Source: an uncultured Oscillospiraceae bacterium (GTDB taxonomy: Bacteria > Bacillota > Clostridia > Oscillospirales > Ruminococcaceae). Taken from it: 35,029 bases of DNA. This document shows positions 15,294-22,924 of the stretch, piece by piece. Every line of letters begins with the position of its first letter. The stretch's first letter is position 1. The notes beneath the pieces were generated by a model that saw only the letters and a list, made by a program, of their open reading frames with translations, had not been told where the DNA came from and ran no database searches. The stretch covers positions 1 through 35,029 of the forward strand of contig CASDQY010000013.1 in the NCBI GenBank assembly GCA_949282975.1, in the 5' to 3' direction. The translations under genes and the position numbers were made by a program.

Positions 15294-16259
15294 TTAGTCA
15301 TTGCTGTCCAGAAACACGCCGCCGCTTCCGTAATGAGTGGAACCTTTTACGGCGCTGATATCACTGAGCACCCAATCGTGCTCCCCGGTGGTAATAATGA
15401 AGCCGCAGTATTCGCACTTTCCGGCGCTGGTGATTTGGGTGGGCGCACCGCAGTGGGGGCAGGCCGTGGTGGAGTGATTGCTCTTAGCCGCATCGGTTTT
15501 CACCCCGTTGCGCCGCATAAAGGTGAGAAGATAGCGCAAAAAATAGGGATTGTCCTTATCCCCCATGACCACCTTGCCGGTGGCGTCCTCCGAAACATAA
15601 TCAATCATCCGCACATCCAGGTACATCTTGAGATACTCGTATTCCGTCTCCCTGCGGTACTCAAAGGGATAAGCCTGGTTCACGGCGATTCGCTCGATGT
15701 GGTTGGTGCGGCCCTGGTCAATATACTGCTGAAGCTGTTTTGCATGCTGCTGGAACAGTTCTTCTTTTTCAAATGGTCGGATACGGCTCCAATCCTTGGC
15801 GGTCCAGGCTTCCTGCAAGGTAATAAAAACCTCCTTCGCCCAGCCGGTAAACCGATCCAAGCTGAAATTTTCGTCGAACTTTCGAATGGCCGCTGTAATC
15901 TCATTGGTGTGATCCGGAAGAGGTGCGCCGGACGGGGCGTGGGGCGCCGTGGAACTGCCTTTCTTTCCTCTGTGTTTGGCGCTCAGGATCACAACCACCA
16001 CAATTACGGCAAATACTCCCGCCCCAATCAGCACATCCACCCAGGTTCCGCTGCCGGAGCCGCCGGAAGAGCCGTAATAACTGTAATCGGAACTGTAATT
16101 CCAGTTGGAGCCGCCGGTGTCCCAGGAACCGCCGCCGGTGGTATAATCGTTGAAATTGCCTACATCCACCGGGCGCAGCTCGGTTTGCGCCATCACCGGG
16201 AACGCAGCGCCAAATCCCAATAAACACAAAGCGGTCAAAACCGCCAAAATTCGTTTCAT
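15294..16259 (-). CDS. Tim44-like domain membrane protein with zinc ribbon
   Basis: 321 aa. A signal peptide (1-24, ending PVMAQ) is followed by a Gly/Ser/Tyr/Trp-rich extracellular stretch (40-72), one membrane helix (74-94), and a cytoplasmic Tim44-like domain (about 125-258, with FDENFSLDRFTGWAKEVF and the EAWTAKDWSRIRPF helix). It ends with a zinc ribbon, Cys267/270/282/285. Tim44-like domains bind proteins at membranes. The start ATG 16259 is chosen because it opens the signal peptide. Its neighbour is the SPFH protein, also with zinc ribbons, suggesting a joint membrane-stress or scaffold role; this is inference. Confidence 0.85.
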   Translation of the reverse strand: MKRILAVLTALCLLGFGAAFPVMAQTELRPVDVGNFNDYTTGGGSWDTGGSNWNYSSDYSYYGSSGGSGSGTWVDVLIGAGVFAVIVVVVILSAKHRGKKGSSTAPHAPSGAPLPDHTNEITAAIRKFDENFSLDRFTGWAKEVFITLQEAWTAKDWSRIRPFEKEELFQQHAKQLQQYIDQGRTNHIERIAVNQAYPFEYRRETEYEYLKMYLDVRMIDYVSEDATGKVVMGDKDNPYFLRYLLTFMRRNGVKTDAAKSNHSTTACPHCGAPTQITSAGKCEYCGFIITTGEHDWVLSDISAVKGSTHYGSGGVFLDSND

Positions 16260-16303
16260 CACAGAACACCTTTTTTCTTTTCGCCTTGAAAAACACAAGA
16301 AAA

Positions 16304-16346
16304 CGGCAGAGAACTTGTTATCCCTAGGATACCATATTCTCTGCCG
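16304..16346. promoter_or_regulatory. Nested inverted repeats on the Tim44-like gene promoter
   Basis: Outer arms CGGCAGAGAA (16304-16313) and TTCTCTGCCG (16337-16346) flank an inner TATCC/GGATA pair (16319-16331) that contains the -10 hexamer. Operator-like arrangement. Confidence 0.55.
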
Positions 16347-16354
16347 CCCGTCAA
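16326..16354 (-). promoter_or_regulatory. Promoter of the Tim44-like gene
   Basis: Minus strand TTGACG (16349-16354), 17-bp spacer, TATCCT (16326-16331). Confidence 0.7.
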
Positions 16355-16448
16355 TTTCTTCTGCCGGTATTGCCCCAAAGGGCCAGACGCCCCAGCTTCC
16401 ATCGGCCATGGCGCCGAAAGAAAATGCGCCCGAGCATTCGCCCCTGCC

Positions 16449-18284
16449 TTAACAGGCAATCACTACATCATAACGCTTCAGCCAATCGTTGAGCTGGATG
16501 ATCCAGGCCAGGACCTGGGGCGCTTTCATCAACTGGCCGTACATGGGATAGGTCATCTGCTCGGGATGATCCATCAGCCGCCCCACCCCCTTGGAATCAA
16601 TGAGGGCCAGCACGGGGGAGGAAGGGTCTTTGAGGATCTGCCGCATCCATCGCACCAGAATGGCGAAATATTCCGGATGGTGGGTTTTGGGATAGGGGCT
16701 TTTCTTTCGCCTTGCAATCACCGGCGGCAGGATGGGCTCCATGGCTTTGCGCAGCAATCCCTTTTCCCGTCCGCCCAGGCTTTTCAGCTGCCAGGGCAGA
16801 TTGTAAGCATACTCCACCACCCGATGGTCGCAAAACGGCACCCGGACTTCCAATCCGCAGGCCATGCTCATCCGGTCCTTCCGCTCCAGCAGCGTCTGCA
16901 TAAACCAAAAATAATTGAGGACGAACATTTCCCGCATTCGCTTATCTTCCGGGCTTTCCCCCTCCAAACCTTCCGCCAGGGTGAGGGTGTCCCGGTATTC
17001 CGCCTGAAGATATTCTTCCCCCTCGTTGCACAGTTCCGGCCGGGCGATCTGGCGGCGGACGTCAATGTTGGGGCTCCAGGGGAAGCAGTGGCTTTCCAGC
17101 GCCACTTTATCAAAGTACCAGGGATACCCGCCAAACAGTTCATCGGCGCATTCTCCGCTTACCGCCACGGTAAAATCTTTTTTGATCTCCCGGCAGAACA
17201 GCAGCATAGAGGAATCAATATCCGCCATTCCCGGCAGGTCCCGGGCCGCCACCGCCGGAATCAGGGCATAGGCCAGCTGGGTATTGCCCAGCACCACCTT
17301 TTTATGCTGGGAGCCGATGAATTCGCTCATAATGTCGATATATTGATCGTCGCTTCCCGGTTGGAAATGGTCGGCGGTAAAATAGCGGTCGTTGTCCCGG
17401 TAATCCACACTGTAAGTGGTAAGCACCCTTCCCTGCCGCCGGTATTCCGCCGCCGCCACGGCGCTGATGATGGAGGAATCCAATCCTCCGCTGAGCAGGG
17501 TGCAGAGCGGCACATCGCTGACCAACTGCCGGCGAATGGCATCGGTAAGCAAAAACCGCAGGTGCTCCATGGTGCGCTCCATCCCCTCGGTGTGAGGATG
17601 TGGGGTAAGCTTCCAGTAAAACCGGGTGCGGATGGCGCCGTCCTTCCAGGTCAAGCACTCTCCCGGCCGCAGCTCTTTGATGCCACGGAACACCCCGCTG
17701 CCCGGTTTCCGGGCCGGGCCCAGCAAAAAGAGCTGTCTTGCCCCTTCCCGATCCAATACCGGAGCCAGATCCGGATGGCAGAGCAGCGCTTTCAGCTCCG
17801 AAGCAAAGGCAAAGCCGTCCCGGGTTTTGGCGTAAAACAGGGGCTTGACGCCGCCCCGGTCCCGGGCCAAAAACAGGGAGTTTGTTTCCTGGTGGCAGAC
17901 GGCAAAAGCAAAAATGCCGTTGAGCTTTTCGGTAACCTGTTCCCCCCATTCCAGATACCCATTGAGCAGCACCTCGGTATCGGAATGGCCGAAAAAGGAA
18001 TATCCCTTTTCTTCCAGTTCCCGGCGCAGTTCGTCGGTGTTGTAGAGCTCTCCGTTGTACACCAGGGTAAAGCTTCCCTTTCGGCAGCAGCGTGTCATGG
18101 GTTGTTTGCCTCCCGCCGGATCGATCACCACCAGCCGCCGATGGATCAGGCAAACCGAATCGGACAGGTAAACCCCTTCTTCATCCGGGCCCCGGTTTTT
18201 CAGCTGCTCCGACATTCGAAACAGCACAGCGTCCCGCTTTACCGGCCCTTTGGTCAAGCCGGTAAATCCCGCAATCCCGCACAT
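16449..18284 (-). CDS. asnB: Glutamine-hydrolysing asparagine synthetase
   Basis: 611-aa enzyme making asparagine from aspartate, ATP and glutamine. The class II glutaminase domain (1-210) starts MCGIAGF, with Arg49 (HRRLVVID), NGE (77-79) and Asp102 (SDTE). The synthetase domain has the ATP-pyrophosphatase loop SGGLDS (265-270). The start is the second ATG (18284), not the one at 18290: AGGAGGG touches the first ATG but is correctly spaced from the second, and only this start puts the catalytic cysteine next to Met1. It lies 63 bp after the fluoride-channel gene on the same strand and may be co-transcribed. Confidence 0.96.
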   Translation of the reverse strand: MCGIAGFTGLTKGPVKRDAVLFRMSEQLKNRGPDEEGVYLSDSVCLIHRRLVVIDPAGGKQPMTRCCRKGSFTLVYNGELYNTDELRRELEEKGYSFFGHSDTEVLLNGYLEWGEQVTEKLNGIFAFAVCHQETNSLFLARDRGGVKPLFYAKTRDGFAFASELKALLCHPDLAPVLDREGARQLFLLGPARKPGSGVFRGIKELRPGECLTWKDGAIRTRFYWKLTPHPHTEGMERTMEHLRFLLTDAIRRQLVSDVPLCTLLSGGLDSSIISAVAAAEYRRQGRVLTTYSVDYRDNDRYFTADHFQPGSDDQYIDIMSEFIGSQHKKVVLGNTQLAYALIPAVAARDLPGMADIDSSMLLFCREIKKDFTVAVSGECADELFGGYPWYFDKVALESHCFPWSPNIDVRRQIARPELCNEGEEYLQAEYRDTLTLAEGLEGESPEDKRMREMFVLNYFWFMQTLLERKDRMSMACGLEVRVPFCDHRVVEYAYNLPWQLKSLGGREKGLLRKAMEPILPPVIARRKKSPYPKTHHPEYFAILVRWMRQILKDPSSPVLALIDSKGVGRLMDHPEQMTYPMYGQLMKAPQVLAWIIQLNDWLKRYDVVIAC

Positions 18285-18347
18285 ATGCATCCCTCCTGCT
18301 TTACAGTATGCGCAGAAATCCGGCCGGGTTCCGAAGAAGCGGTCAAC

Positions 18348-18707
18348 TTATTTTACGATTTGCCCTCCAAGCCATTGGCCCGCCCAAACCCCCAACAGGC
18401 AGAGGCCCAGGCTCAGCAGCAGATACAAACCCGCCAAAACGTATTTTCCGTTTTGGAACAACTGATAGGCTTCCAGCGAAAATGTGGAAAAGGTGGTAAA
18501 ACCACCGCAAAAACCGGTTTTCCAAAACAAGGTCCACCGTGGGCCAATGGCACCGGACACCCCCGCTATAAACCCGATGGCCACTGCCCCCAGCAGGTTG
18601 GTCAACAGGGTCCAAAGGGGAAAATCCCCCACCGTTGGCAGCAGGCTGAAAGAATACCGCCCCACGCTGCCCAAGCCGCCGCCCAGGGCCACCAGTAAAA
18701 AATTCAT
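18348..18707 (-). CDS. crcB: Fluoride efflux channel Fluc/CrcB
   Basis: 119-aa four-helix membrane protein that exports fluoride as a dual-topology dimer. Family motifs GGGLGSVGRYS (N terminus), TNLLGAVAIGF and the Phe-box region GFCGGFTTFSTFS are visible. Start ATG 18707 has GAAAGGA upstream. A single gene, so it should be a homodimer. No fluoride riboswitch is recognised in the 80 bp upstream; that space holds the terminator of the peptidase gene. Confidence 0.94.
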   Translation of the reverse strand: MNFLLVALGGGLGSVGRYSFSLLPTVGDFPLWTLLTNLLGAVAIGFIAGVSGAIGPRWTLFWKTGFCGGFTTFSTFSLEAYQLFQNGKYVLAGLYLLLSLGLCLLGVWAGQWLGGQIVK

Positions 18708-18734
18708 GATCCTTTCTCCCTTCTCGCTCCATAT

Positions 18735-18776
18735 TGGAAAAAGCAGGCAGTTCTTTTCAGAAACCGCCTGCTTAAA
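18735..18776 (-). terminator. Terminator of the M23 peptidase gene
   Basis: AAGCAGGC (18741-18748) pairs with GCCTGCTT (18766-18773); on the minus strand the stem is followed by TTTTTCC. Confidence 0.8.
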
Positions 18777-18787
18777 ACCCAAATGCT

Positions 18788-20485
18788 TTACGGCAAATAT
18801 CGCCGGGGATTGACCTTCACCCCGTTTACCACCACCTCAAAGTGAAGGTGGGGGCCGGTAACGTTTCCGGTGCTTCCCGCCGTAGCGATCTGCTGGCCCT
18901 GGGCCACCACATCACCTACGCTGACCAGCAAGGTGTTGCAGTGAGCGTACCAGGTCTGAATGCCGTTGCCATGGTCGATCTTCACCAACCGGCCGTAGCC
19001 GCCGCTGTTATAGGTGGCGTAAACCACCCTGCCACCGGCGGAGGCGTAGATGGGCGCTCCGGTGGCGCCGCCATACCGGGCAATGTCAATGCCTCGATGG
19101 TTGGAGGAACGGCCGTCGCTGTCCCCATATTCCGAAGAAACATAGCCGTTCATGGGCCAGATGAAGCTGCTGCTTCCGCCGCTGGACACATTCACGGTAC
19201 CGGTGCCCACGGTAACCAGCTCATTCACCGGTTCTTGCACCGTGGTGCTGGAAATCACCGTCCGGCTCACCTCCACCCCATTGACATAGGTGGCTCGAGC
19301 CGTAACATCCGCCAAGCCGTTCTGCCCCTGGCGGGTCACAATGCTGGTGCCCTGGAGATACAGGGAGGAATTGGTGGTTTCGGTATCGTAAGCAATTTCC
19401 TGCTGATATTCAATGGTGCGGGTCACCTGCACCGACAGCACCGGAACGGCCTGCGTGACCAAAAGCTGTTGTCCGGTGATGAAGTTCTGGGGCTGGTCGC
19501 AGCCGGGATTTAACGCCAGAAGCTGGCTGTAGCTGATGCCAAGTTCCTCCGCCACACCGGAAGGGGTGTCCCCATCCTGAATGGTATAATAGGTGTCTTC
19601 CTGGGTGGTTCCGGTAATCGCCGCTGTCAGCTCCTCCCCCTCCTGAAGATTTGCGGTGGGATAAAGGCCGGTAATGACCTCCACCGACTGGGCAAAGGAC
19701 ACTTCTTCCTCCTCCGCTCCGGTGCGCTGACTGTTCAGCAATTCATCCAGCACCGGCTGAATGGTGCCCAAGTCCTGGGTGGCGCCGAAAAATTCGCCAT
19801 CCACATAAAGCCCTTCCCCTTCGGCGATGGAATCGCCGGAAAGGCTGATGATCTCATCCGCCAACTGATATTCGTCCATGATGACGGAACTGTCCACATA
19901 ATCAATCGAATAAGTAGGCTCAAAGGTAAAGACATCGTCCCCCTGGTTGAGCACCATCCGTGACTGCACCATACGAATGGCCTGATTGGCCTGGGCCTCC
20001 GTGCTTACTACACCGATTACCTGGCCGTTATAGATTACGTTCACTCCGGAATTCATTTGGCTGACCACAATCAGCACCACAGCCAGCACCACTGCAGCTG
20101 CCAGGGGTAGGCAGAGATTCACCAGAGATCGCACCAGCCCGGCGTTGGTGTGGAACCCATCCTGGACGGCGTCGGAGAGGGTATCCATCCGCTGCCGGAA
20201 GGGCTGCCCTTTGGTCAAAGCCATCTTCTCACGCACCACCCGCCAGCCGTCGGCGGTTTTATGAAAAGGAGCGGTAAACCGGTTCCAAAAACGCAGCACT
20301 GCCCGGCGCACACGCCGGTATGCCCGCTTGCTCAGCACCACAATCCGGCGCTTATAGTGGCGCAGGGTGTTGTGGTACACCCAACGCAGGCCTACCCGCA
20401 GCCCTTTGCAGAGATAGAGCATCAGTTCCCCCAGCCAGACTAAAAATTCCACCGGCCCGGCGCCTCCTGATTTGGGAAGGTTCAT
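18788..20485 (-). CDS. LysM-G5-M23 cell wall metallopeptidase
   Basis: 565-aa membrane-anchored peptidoglycan hydrolase. A highly basic cytoplasmic region of about 120 residues precedes one membrane helix (122-143). Outside are a mixed region (145-290), a LysM domain (299-343, YYTIQDGDTPSGVAEELG), a G5 domain (352-430) and a lysostaphin-like M23 domain (442-565). Zinc and catalytic residues His463 and Asp467 (HRGID), His515 and HLH (546-548) are intact, so it should be active. ATG 20485 has AAAGGAGG upstream. The domain order resembles clostridial cell-division or sporulation M23 enzymes; the long basic N terminus is unusual and may contact cytoplasmic partners. Confidence 0.94.
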   Translation of the reverse strand: MNLPKSGGAGPVEFLVWLGELMLYLCKGLRVGLRWVYHNTLRHYKRRIVVLSKRAYRRVRRAVLRFWNRFTAPFHKTADGWRVVREKMALTKGQPFRQRMDTLSDAVQDGFHTNAGLVRSLVNLCLPLAAAVVLAVVLIVVSQMNSGVNVIYNGQVIGVVSTEAQANQAIRMVQSRMVLNQGDDVFTFEPTYSIDYVDSSVIMDEYQLADEIISLSGDSIAEGEGLYVDGEFFGATQDLGTIQPVLDELLNSQRTGAEEEEVSFAQSVEVITGLYPTANLQEGEELTAAITGTTQEDTYYTIQDGDTPSGVAEELGISYSQLLALNPGCDQPQNFITGQQLLVTQAVPVLSVQVTRTIEYQQEIAYDTETTNSSLYLQGTSIVTRQGQNGLADVTARATYVNGVEVSRTVISSTTVQEPVNELVTVGTGTVNVSSGGSSSFIWPMNGYVSSEYGDSDGRSSNHRGIDIARYGGATGAPIYASAGGRVVYATYNSGGYGRLVKIDHGNGIQTWYAHCNTLLVSVGDVVAQGQQIATAGSTGNVTGPHLHFEVVVNGVKVNPRRYLP

Positions 20486-20537
20486 AGCGGCTCCTCCTTT
20501 CAGAATTATGACAAAATGGTTACATTTATCTGTTCTC

Positions 20538-20566
20538 ATTATATCGGCGCCGGTGCAAAAAAACAA
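20538..20566 (-). promoter_or_regulatory. Promoter of the M23 peptidase gene
   Basis: Minus strand TTGTTT (20561-20566), 17-bp spacer, TATAAT (20538-20543). Confidence 0.7.
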
Positions 20567-20629
20567 CCCCGTTTGCTTAATTTCCTGAAAAAATGCTAAA
20601 ATTCGGCAAATCGTTGAATACTATTTGTA

Positions 20630-20646
20630 ATTATCAATTTGATAAT
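20630..20646. repeat. 17-bp AT-rich palindrome
   Basis: ATTATCAA (20630-20637) and TTGATAAT (20639-20646) around one base, about 65 bp upstream of the M23 promoter -35. Possible regulator site. Confidence 0.5.
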
Positions 20647-20672
20647 ACTTATTGTAGCTTAAAAGCGCAACA

Positions 20673-20708
20673 AAAAAGCGCACCGCAGCGGTTTGCAGTG
20701 CGCTTTTT
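20673..20708. terminator. Terminator of the zinc-ribbon protein gene
   Basis: AAAAAGCGCAC (20673-20683) pairs with GTGCGCTTTTT (20698-20708); symmetric A/T ends make it bidirectional. Confidence 0.85.
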
Positions 20709-20725
20709 GTCCTGATAAGTAGAAA

Positions 20726-21397
20726 TCAGTTTCTCAAAATCATTTCTGCGGTTTTGCGGATGCCGCCCCACATGGCAAATCCCCAAATCGGTGTTTTGGT
20801 GCAGTAAAACAGGTTTTTGGAGGAAAGTTCCACCACCACCGGCATTTCAAAGGCCGCCATGTGCTTATCCGAAAGCTGCTGCACAAACTGGCAGGCGGCG
20901 GGATTGGCCTGGCTTTGGCAGATGACGTTATAGGCTACCACGCCTGTCTGAAATCCCCGGGGCAGGCCCTGGTAGATATTCAGCGCCCGGCGCATACAGG
21001 CCGCAGAGAACGCCTTCGCCCCCTGGAAATCCAGGGCATTGTTTTCCGTAAGGAAAACAAACTGCTTCATCTTGGCCAGCGCTGCCGAAAACCGCTCGCA
21101 GTAAAACTGATAGCAATTCAGCTCCGGCACATAGACCGGCTTCTGGTTCAGCTTTTGGGCGATCTGATCCAGGTATTGCTGAAAAGCCGGGGACACCGGC
21201 GGCGGGGGCGGCGTTTGGGCCTGGGGTGCGGTAGCAGGGGCCGGCTGATAAGTGGAAGGCGTTTCAAAGGCGTTGTTTGGAATGGATGGCGCAGCCGGCT
21301 GAGGCTGCACCGGTTTGGATTGGGCTACCGGGGCGCCGCAGCGGGAACAAAATTTGGCTCCATCGTTGAGCTGAGAACCGCATTGGGTGCAAAACAT
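20726..21397 (-). CDS. Zinc-ribbon protein with proline-rich linker
   Basis: 223 aa. Begins with a double CxxC zinc ribbon (MFCTQCGS...FCSRCGAPV, 1-26), followed by a Pro/Ala/Gln linker (about 30-72) and a 140-residue C-terminal domain with several cysteines and mixed helices (QYLDQIAQKLNQ, VELSSKNLFYCTKTPIWG). No membrane segment or signal peptide. The C-terminal domain is not recognised. ATG 21397 has AAGGAGG. Monocistronic. It is the third zinc-ribbon protein in 8 kb, but no shared operon links it to the SPFH and Tim44-like genes. Confidence 0.85.
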   Translation of the reverse strand: MFCTQCGSQLNDGAKFCSRCGAPVAQSKPVQPQPAAPSIPNNAFETPSTYQPAPATAPQAQTPPPPPVSPAFQQYLDQIAQKLNQKPVYVPELNCYQFYCERFSAALAKMKQFVFLTENNALDFQGAKAFSAACMRRALNIYQGLPRGFQTGVVAYNVICQSQANPAACQFVQQLSDKHMAAFEMPVVVELSSKNLFYCTKTPIWGFAMWGGIRKTAEMILRN

Positions 21398-21437
21398 AGC
21401 AATTCCTCCTTGGTATTTTGGCAAGACTCTTTCCTTC

Positions 21438-21466
21438 AGTATAGCAAAAACTGGAAAGAATCACAA
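21438..21466 (-). promoter_or_regulatory. Promoter of the zinc-ribbon protein gene
   Basis: Minus strand TTGTGA (21461-21466), 17-bp spacer, TATACT (21438-21443). Confidence 0.75.
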
Positions 21467-21493
21467 GACAGTGGGGAAAATCTCATCAAAATA

Positions 21494-22450
21494 TCACGAT
21501 TGCCGCCGTTTTTTCCCGTTTCGGTTCACTACCCAGATACCCAGGCAAACCAATGCCAGCGCCGCCGGCGTCCGCCAATCGGCAATGCCTTCCCCCAAGC
21601 AAAGAACGCTCAGCACCGTACCGAACACCGGCACCAGAAAGTTGTACACCGAAATCCGGCTTACCGGATTGCATTTCAAAAGCTGGCTCCAAAGGGCAAA
21701 TGCCACGGCGCTCAGCGCCGCCAAATAGGCCAAAAGCAGAATTGCCTGCCAGCCGGTCACGGTAAGGCTTCCCCCAAACAGCAGCCCGGCCAGCAGCAGG
21801 ACGGCTCCGCCGATGGAAAGCTGCCAGCCAGTCACGGTGGCGGCGTCCGCCAAAGCGGTGGCCTGTTTGCTGATGACAAACCCAATGCCAAAGGACAAGG
21901 CGGCAAAGATAATAAATCCTTCCCCCAAAACGGAAAATCCTTCCAAGCCTCCTCCGGAAGAAAGGCTCACCAATACGCAGCCGGAAAAGCCCAGCAAACA
22001 GCCCAAAACCTTCTGCCTGGTGAGCCGGTCCCCCGGGCAGAAAAAGTGGGCCAGAAGCACCCCGAAAAAGCTGCCGGTGGCATTTAAAATGCTGGACTTT
22101 ACCCCGGTGGTATGGGCCAGGCCAATGTAGAAAAAGAGATACTGCAGCGCCGTCTGCACCAAACCCAGCAGAACGGTCCACCCCCAGGCCGCCTTTCCCT
22201 TCGGCCGGGGAAATCGCCGGCGGGAGATCCAGCCAAAAGCCAGCACCAACAGCCCCGCAGCCAAGAAGCGCACCCCCGCAAACACCAGCTTGGAAGGAAT
22301 GTCGCTTTCCTGGATCGCAAAGAGATCATACCCCGCCTTCACCCCCGGGAAAGCGCTGCCCCAAAGCAAGGTGCAGAGAATGGCAGCCGCCACTACGATT
22401 TGGGTGCGGGAAAACAAGGTATCCCAATTTTTGATTTTTCTTTCTTTCAA
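21494..22450 (-). CDS. EamA/DMT-superfamily transporter
   Basis: 318-aa protein with about ten hydrophobic helices in two EamA repeats. ILCTLLWGSAFPGVKAGYDL opens the first repeat and LSFGIGFVISKQ the second. Family members export amino acids or metabolites; the substrate cannot be read here. Translation starts at TTG 22450, preceded by GGGGAAAGG; there is no suitable ATG. Single-gene unit. Confidence 0.9.
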   Translation of the reverse strand: MKERKIKNWDTLFSRTQIVVAAAILCTLLWGSAFPGVKAGYDLFAIQESDIPSKLVFAGVRFLAAGLLVLAFGWISRRRFPRPKGKAAWGWTVLLGLVQTALQYLFFYIGLAHTTGVKSSILNATGSFFGVLLAHFFCPGDRLTRQKVLGCLLGFSGCVLVSLSSGGGLEGFSVLGEGFIIFAALSFGIGFVISKQATALADAATVTGWQLSIGGAVLLLAGLLFGGSLTVTGWQAILLLAYLAALSAVAFALWSQLLKCNPVSRISVYNFLVPVFGTVLSVLCLGEGIADWRTPAALALVCLGIWVVNRNGKKRRQS

Positions 22451-22482
22451 CGTTCCTTTCCCCTTCCAAAAGTCCTTTTTTC

Positions 22483-22491
22483 AGTATATCA
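22483..22491 (-). promoter_or_regulatory. Extended -10 promoter of the EamA gene
   Basis: Minus strand TGATATACT is an extended -10 element; the -35 region (TTTTCC) is poor. Confidence 0.5.
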
Positions 22492-22584
22492 CAATTTATT
22501 TCAAAGGAAAACCAGGTTTGATTTTAATCCGATATTTCATATTTCTTTTTTTTCTGGAAAATACTGACTTGTTTTCAAAAATCC

Positions 22585-22613
22585 TTGACATTCCGGGGGA
22601 TGGGAAGTATAAT
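22585..22613 (+). promoter_or_regulatory. Consensus promoter of the tRNA operon
   Basis: TTGACA (22585-22590), 17-bp spacer, TATAAT (22608-22613): perfect consensus, as expected for stable RNA. Confidence 0.9.
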
Positions 22614-22661
22614 ATAAAAGCTGTATTCTTCCGGCGGAGAAAATACAGTGCTGAAGCAGAT

Positions 22662-22738
22662 GGCGGTATAGCTCAGCTGGCTAGAGCACGCGGTTCATAC
22701 CCGCGGTGTCAGTGGTTCAAGTCCACTTACCGCTACCA
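22662..22738 (+). tRNA. tRNA-Met (CAU), elongator type
   Basis: 77-nt cloverleaf with encoded CCA. Acceptor GGCGGTA pairs with TACCGCT (one G-U), anticodon stem CGCGG/CCGCG encloses loop TTCATAC with anticodon CAT, T arm AGTGG/CCACT. The first pair is G-U, not the C-A mismatch of initiator tRNA. tRNA-Ile(CAU) is less likely but not excluded. Confidence 0.93.
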
Positions 22739-22743
22739 TATAC

Positions 22744-22818
22744 GGCCCGTTGGTCAAGCGGTTAAGACACCGCCCTTTCACGGCGGTATCGGGGGTTCGA
22801 TTCCCCCACGGGTCACCA
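22744..22818 (+). tRNA. tRNA-Glu (UUC)
   Basis: 75-nt cloverleaf with encoded CCA, 5 bp after tRNA-Met. Acceptor GGCCCGT/ACGGGTC, anticodon stem CCGCC/GGCGG with loop CTTTCAC (anticodon TTC), T loop GTTCGATTC within GGGG/CCCC. Confidence 0.95.
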
Positions 22819-22821
22819 TAA

Positions 22822-22853
22822 ACTCCTGGAGTTTTTGCTCCAGGAGTTTTTTT
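22822..22853 (+). terminator. Terminator of the tRNA operon
   Basis: ACTCCTGGAG (22822-22831) pairs with CTCCAGGAGT (22838-22847), followed by a T run. Confidence 0.92.
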
Positions 22854-22874
22854 CTGCATTTTGAAAAATTTTTC

Positions 22875-22905
22875 TTGCTTGTGACGTAAGGTCATGTGAT
22901 ATCCT
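22875..22905 (+). promoter_or_regulatory. MerR-type promoter with 19-bp spacer
   Basis: TTGCTT (22875-22880), 19-bp spacer, TATCCT (22900-22905). The spacer carries TGAC (22882-22885) and GTCA (22891-22894) as inverted half sites. Long spacers are typical of promoters that MerR proteins untwist on activation. Confidence 0.7.
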
Positions 22906-22924
22906 ATCTTCAGGAGGCGATGGC

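Noticed and set aside
16566..18698. 710-codon open frame on + opposite asnB and crcB
   Set aside because: Antisense shadow of two recognised genes; no start signal and no recognisable domain.
18708..18787. Fluoride riboswitch upstream of crcB
   Set aside because: The 80 bp hold only the M23 gene terminator and a ribosome binding site; no riboswitch-like conserved core is seen.
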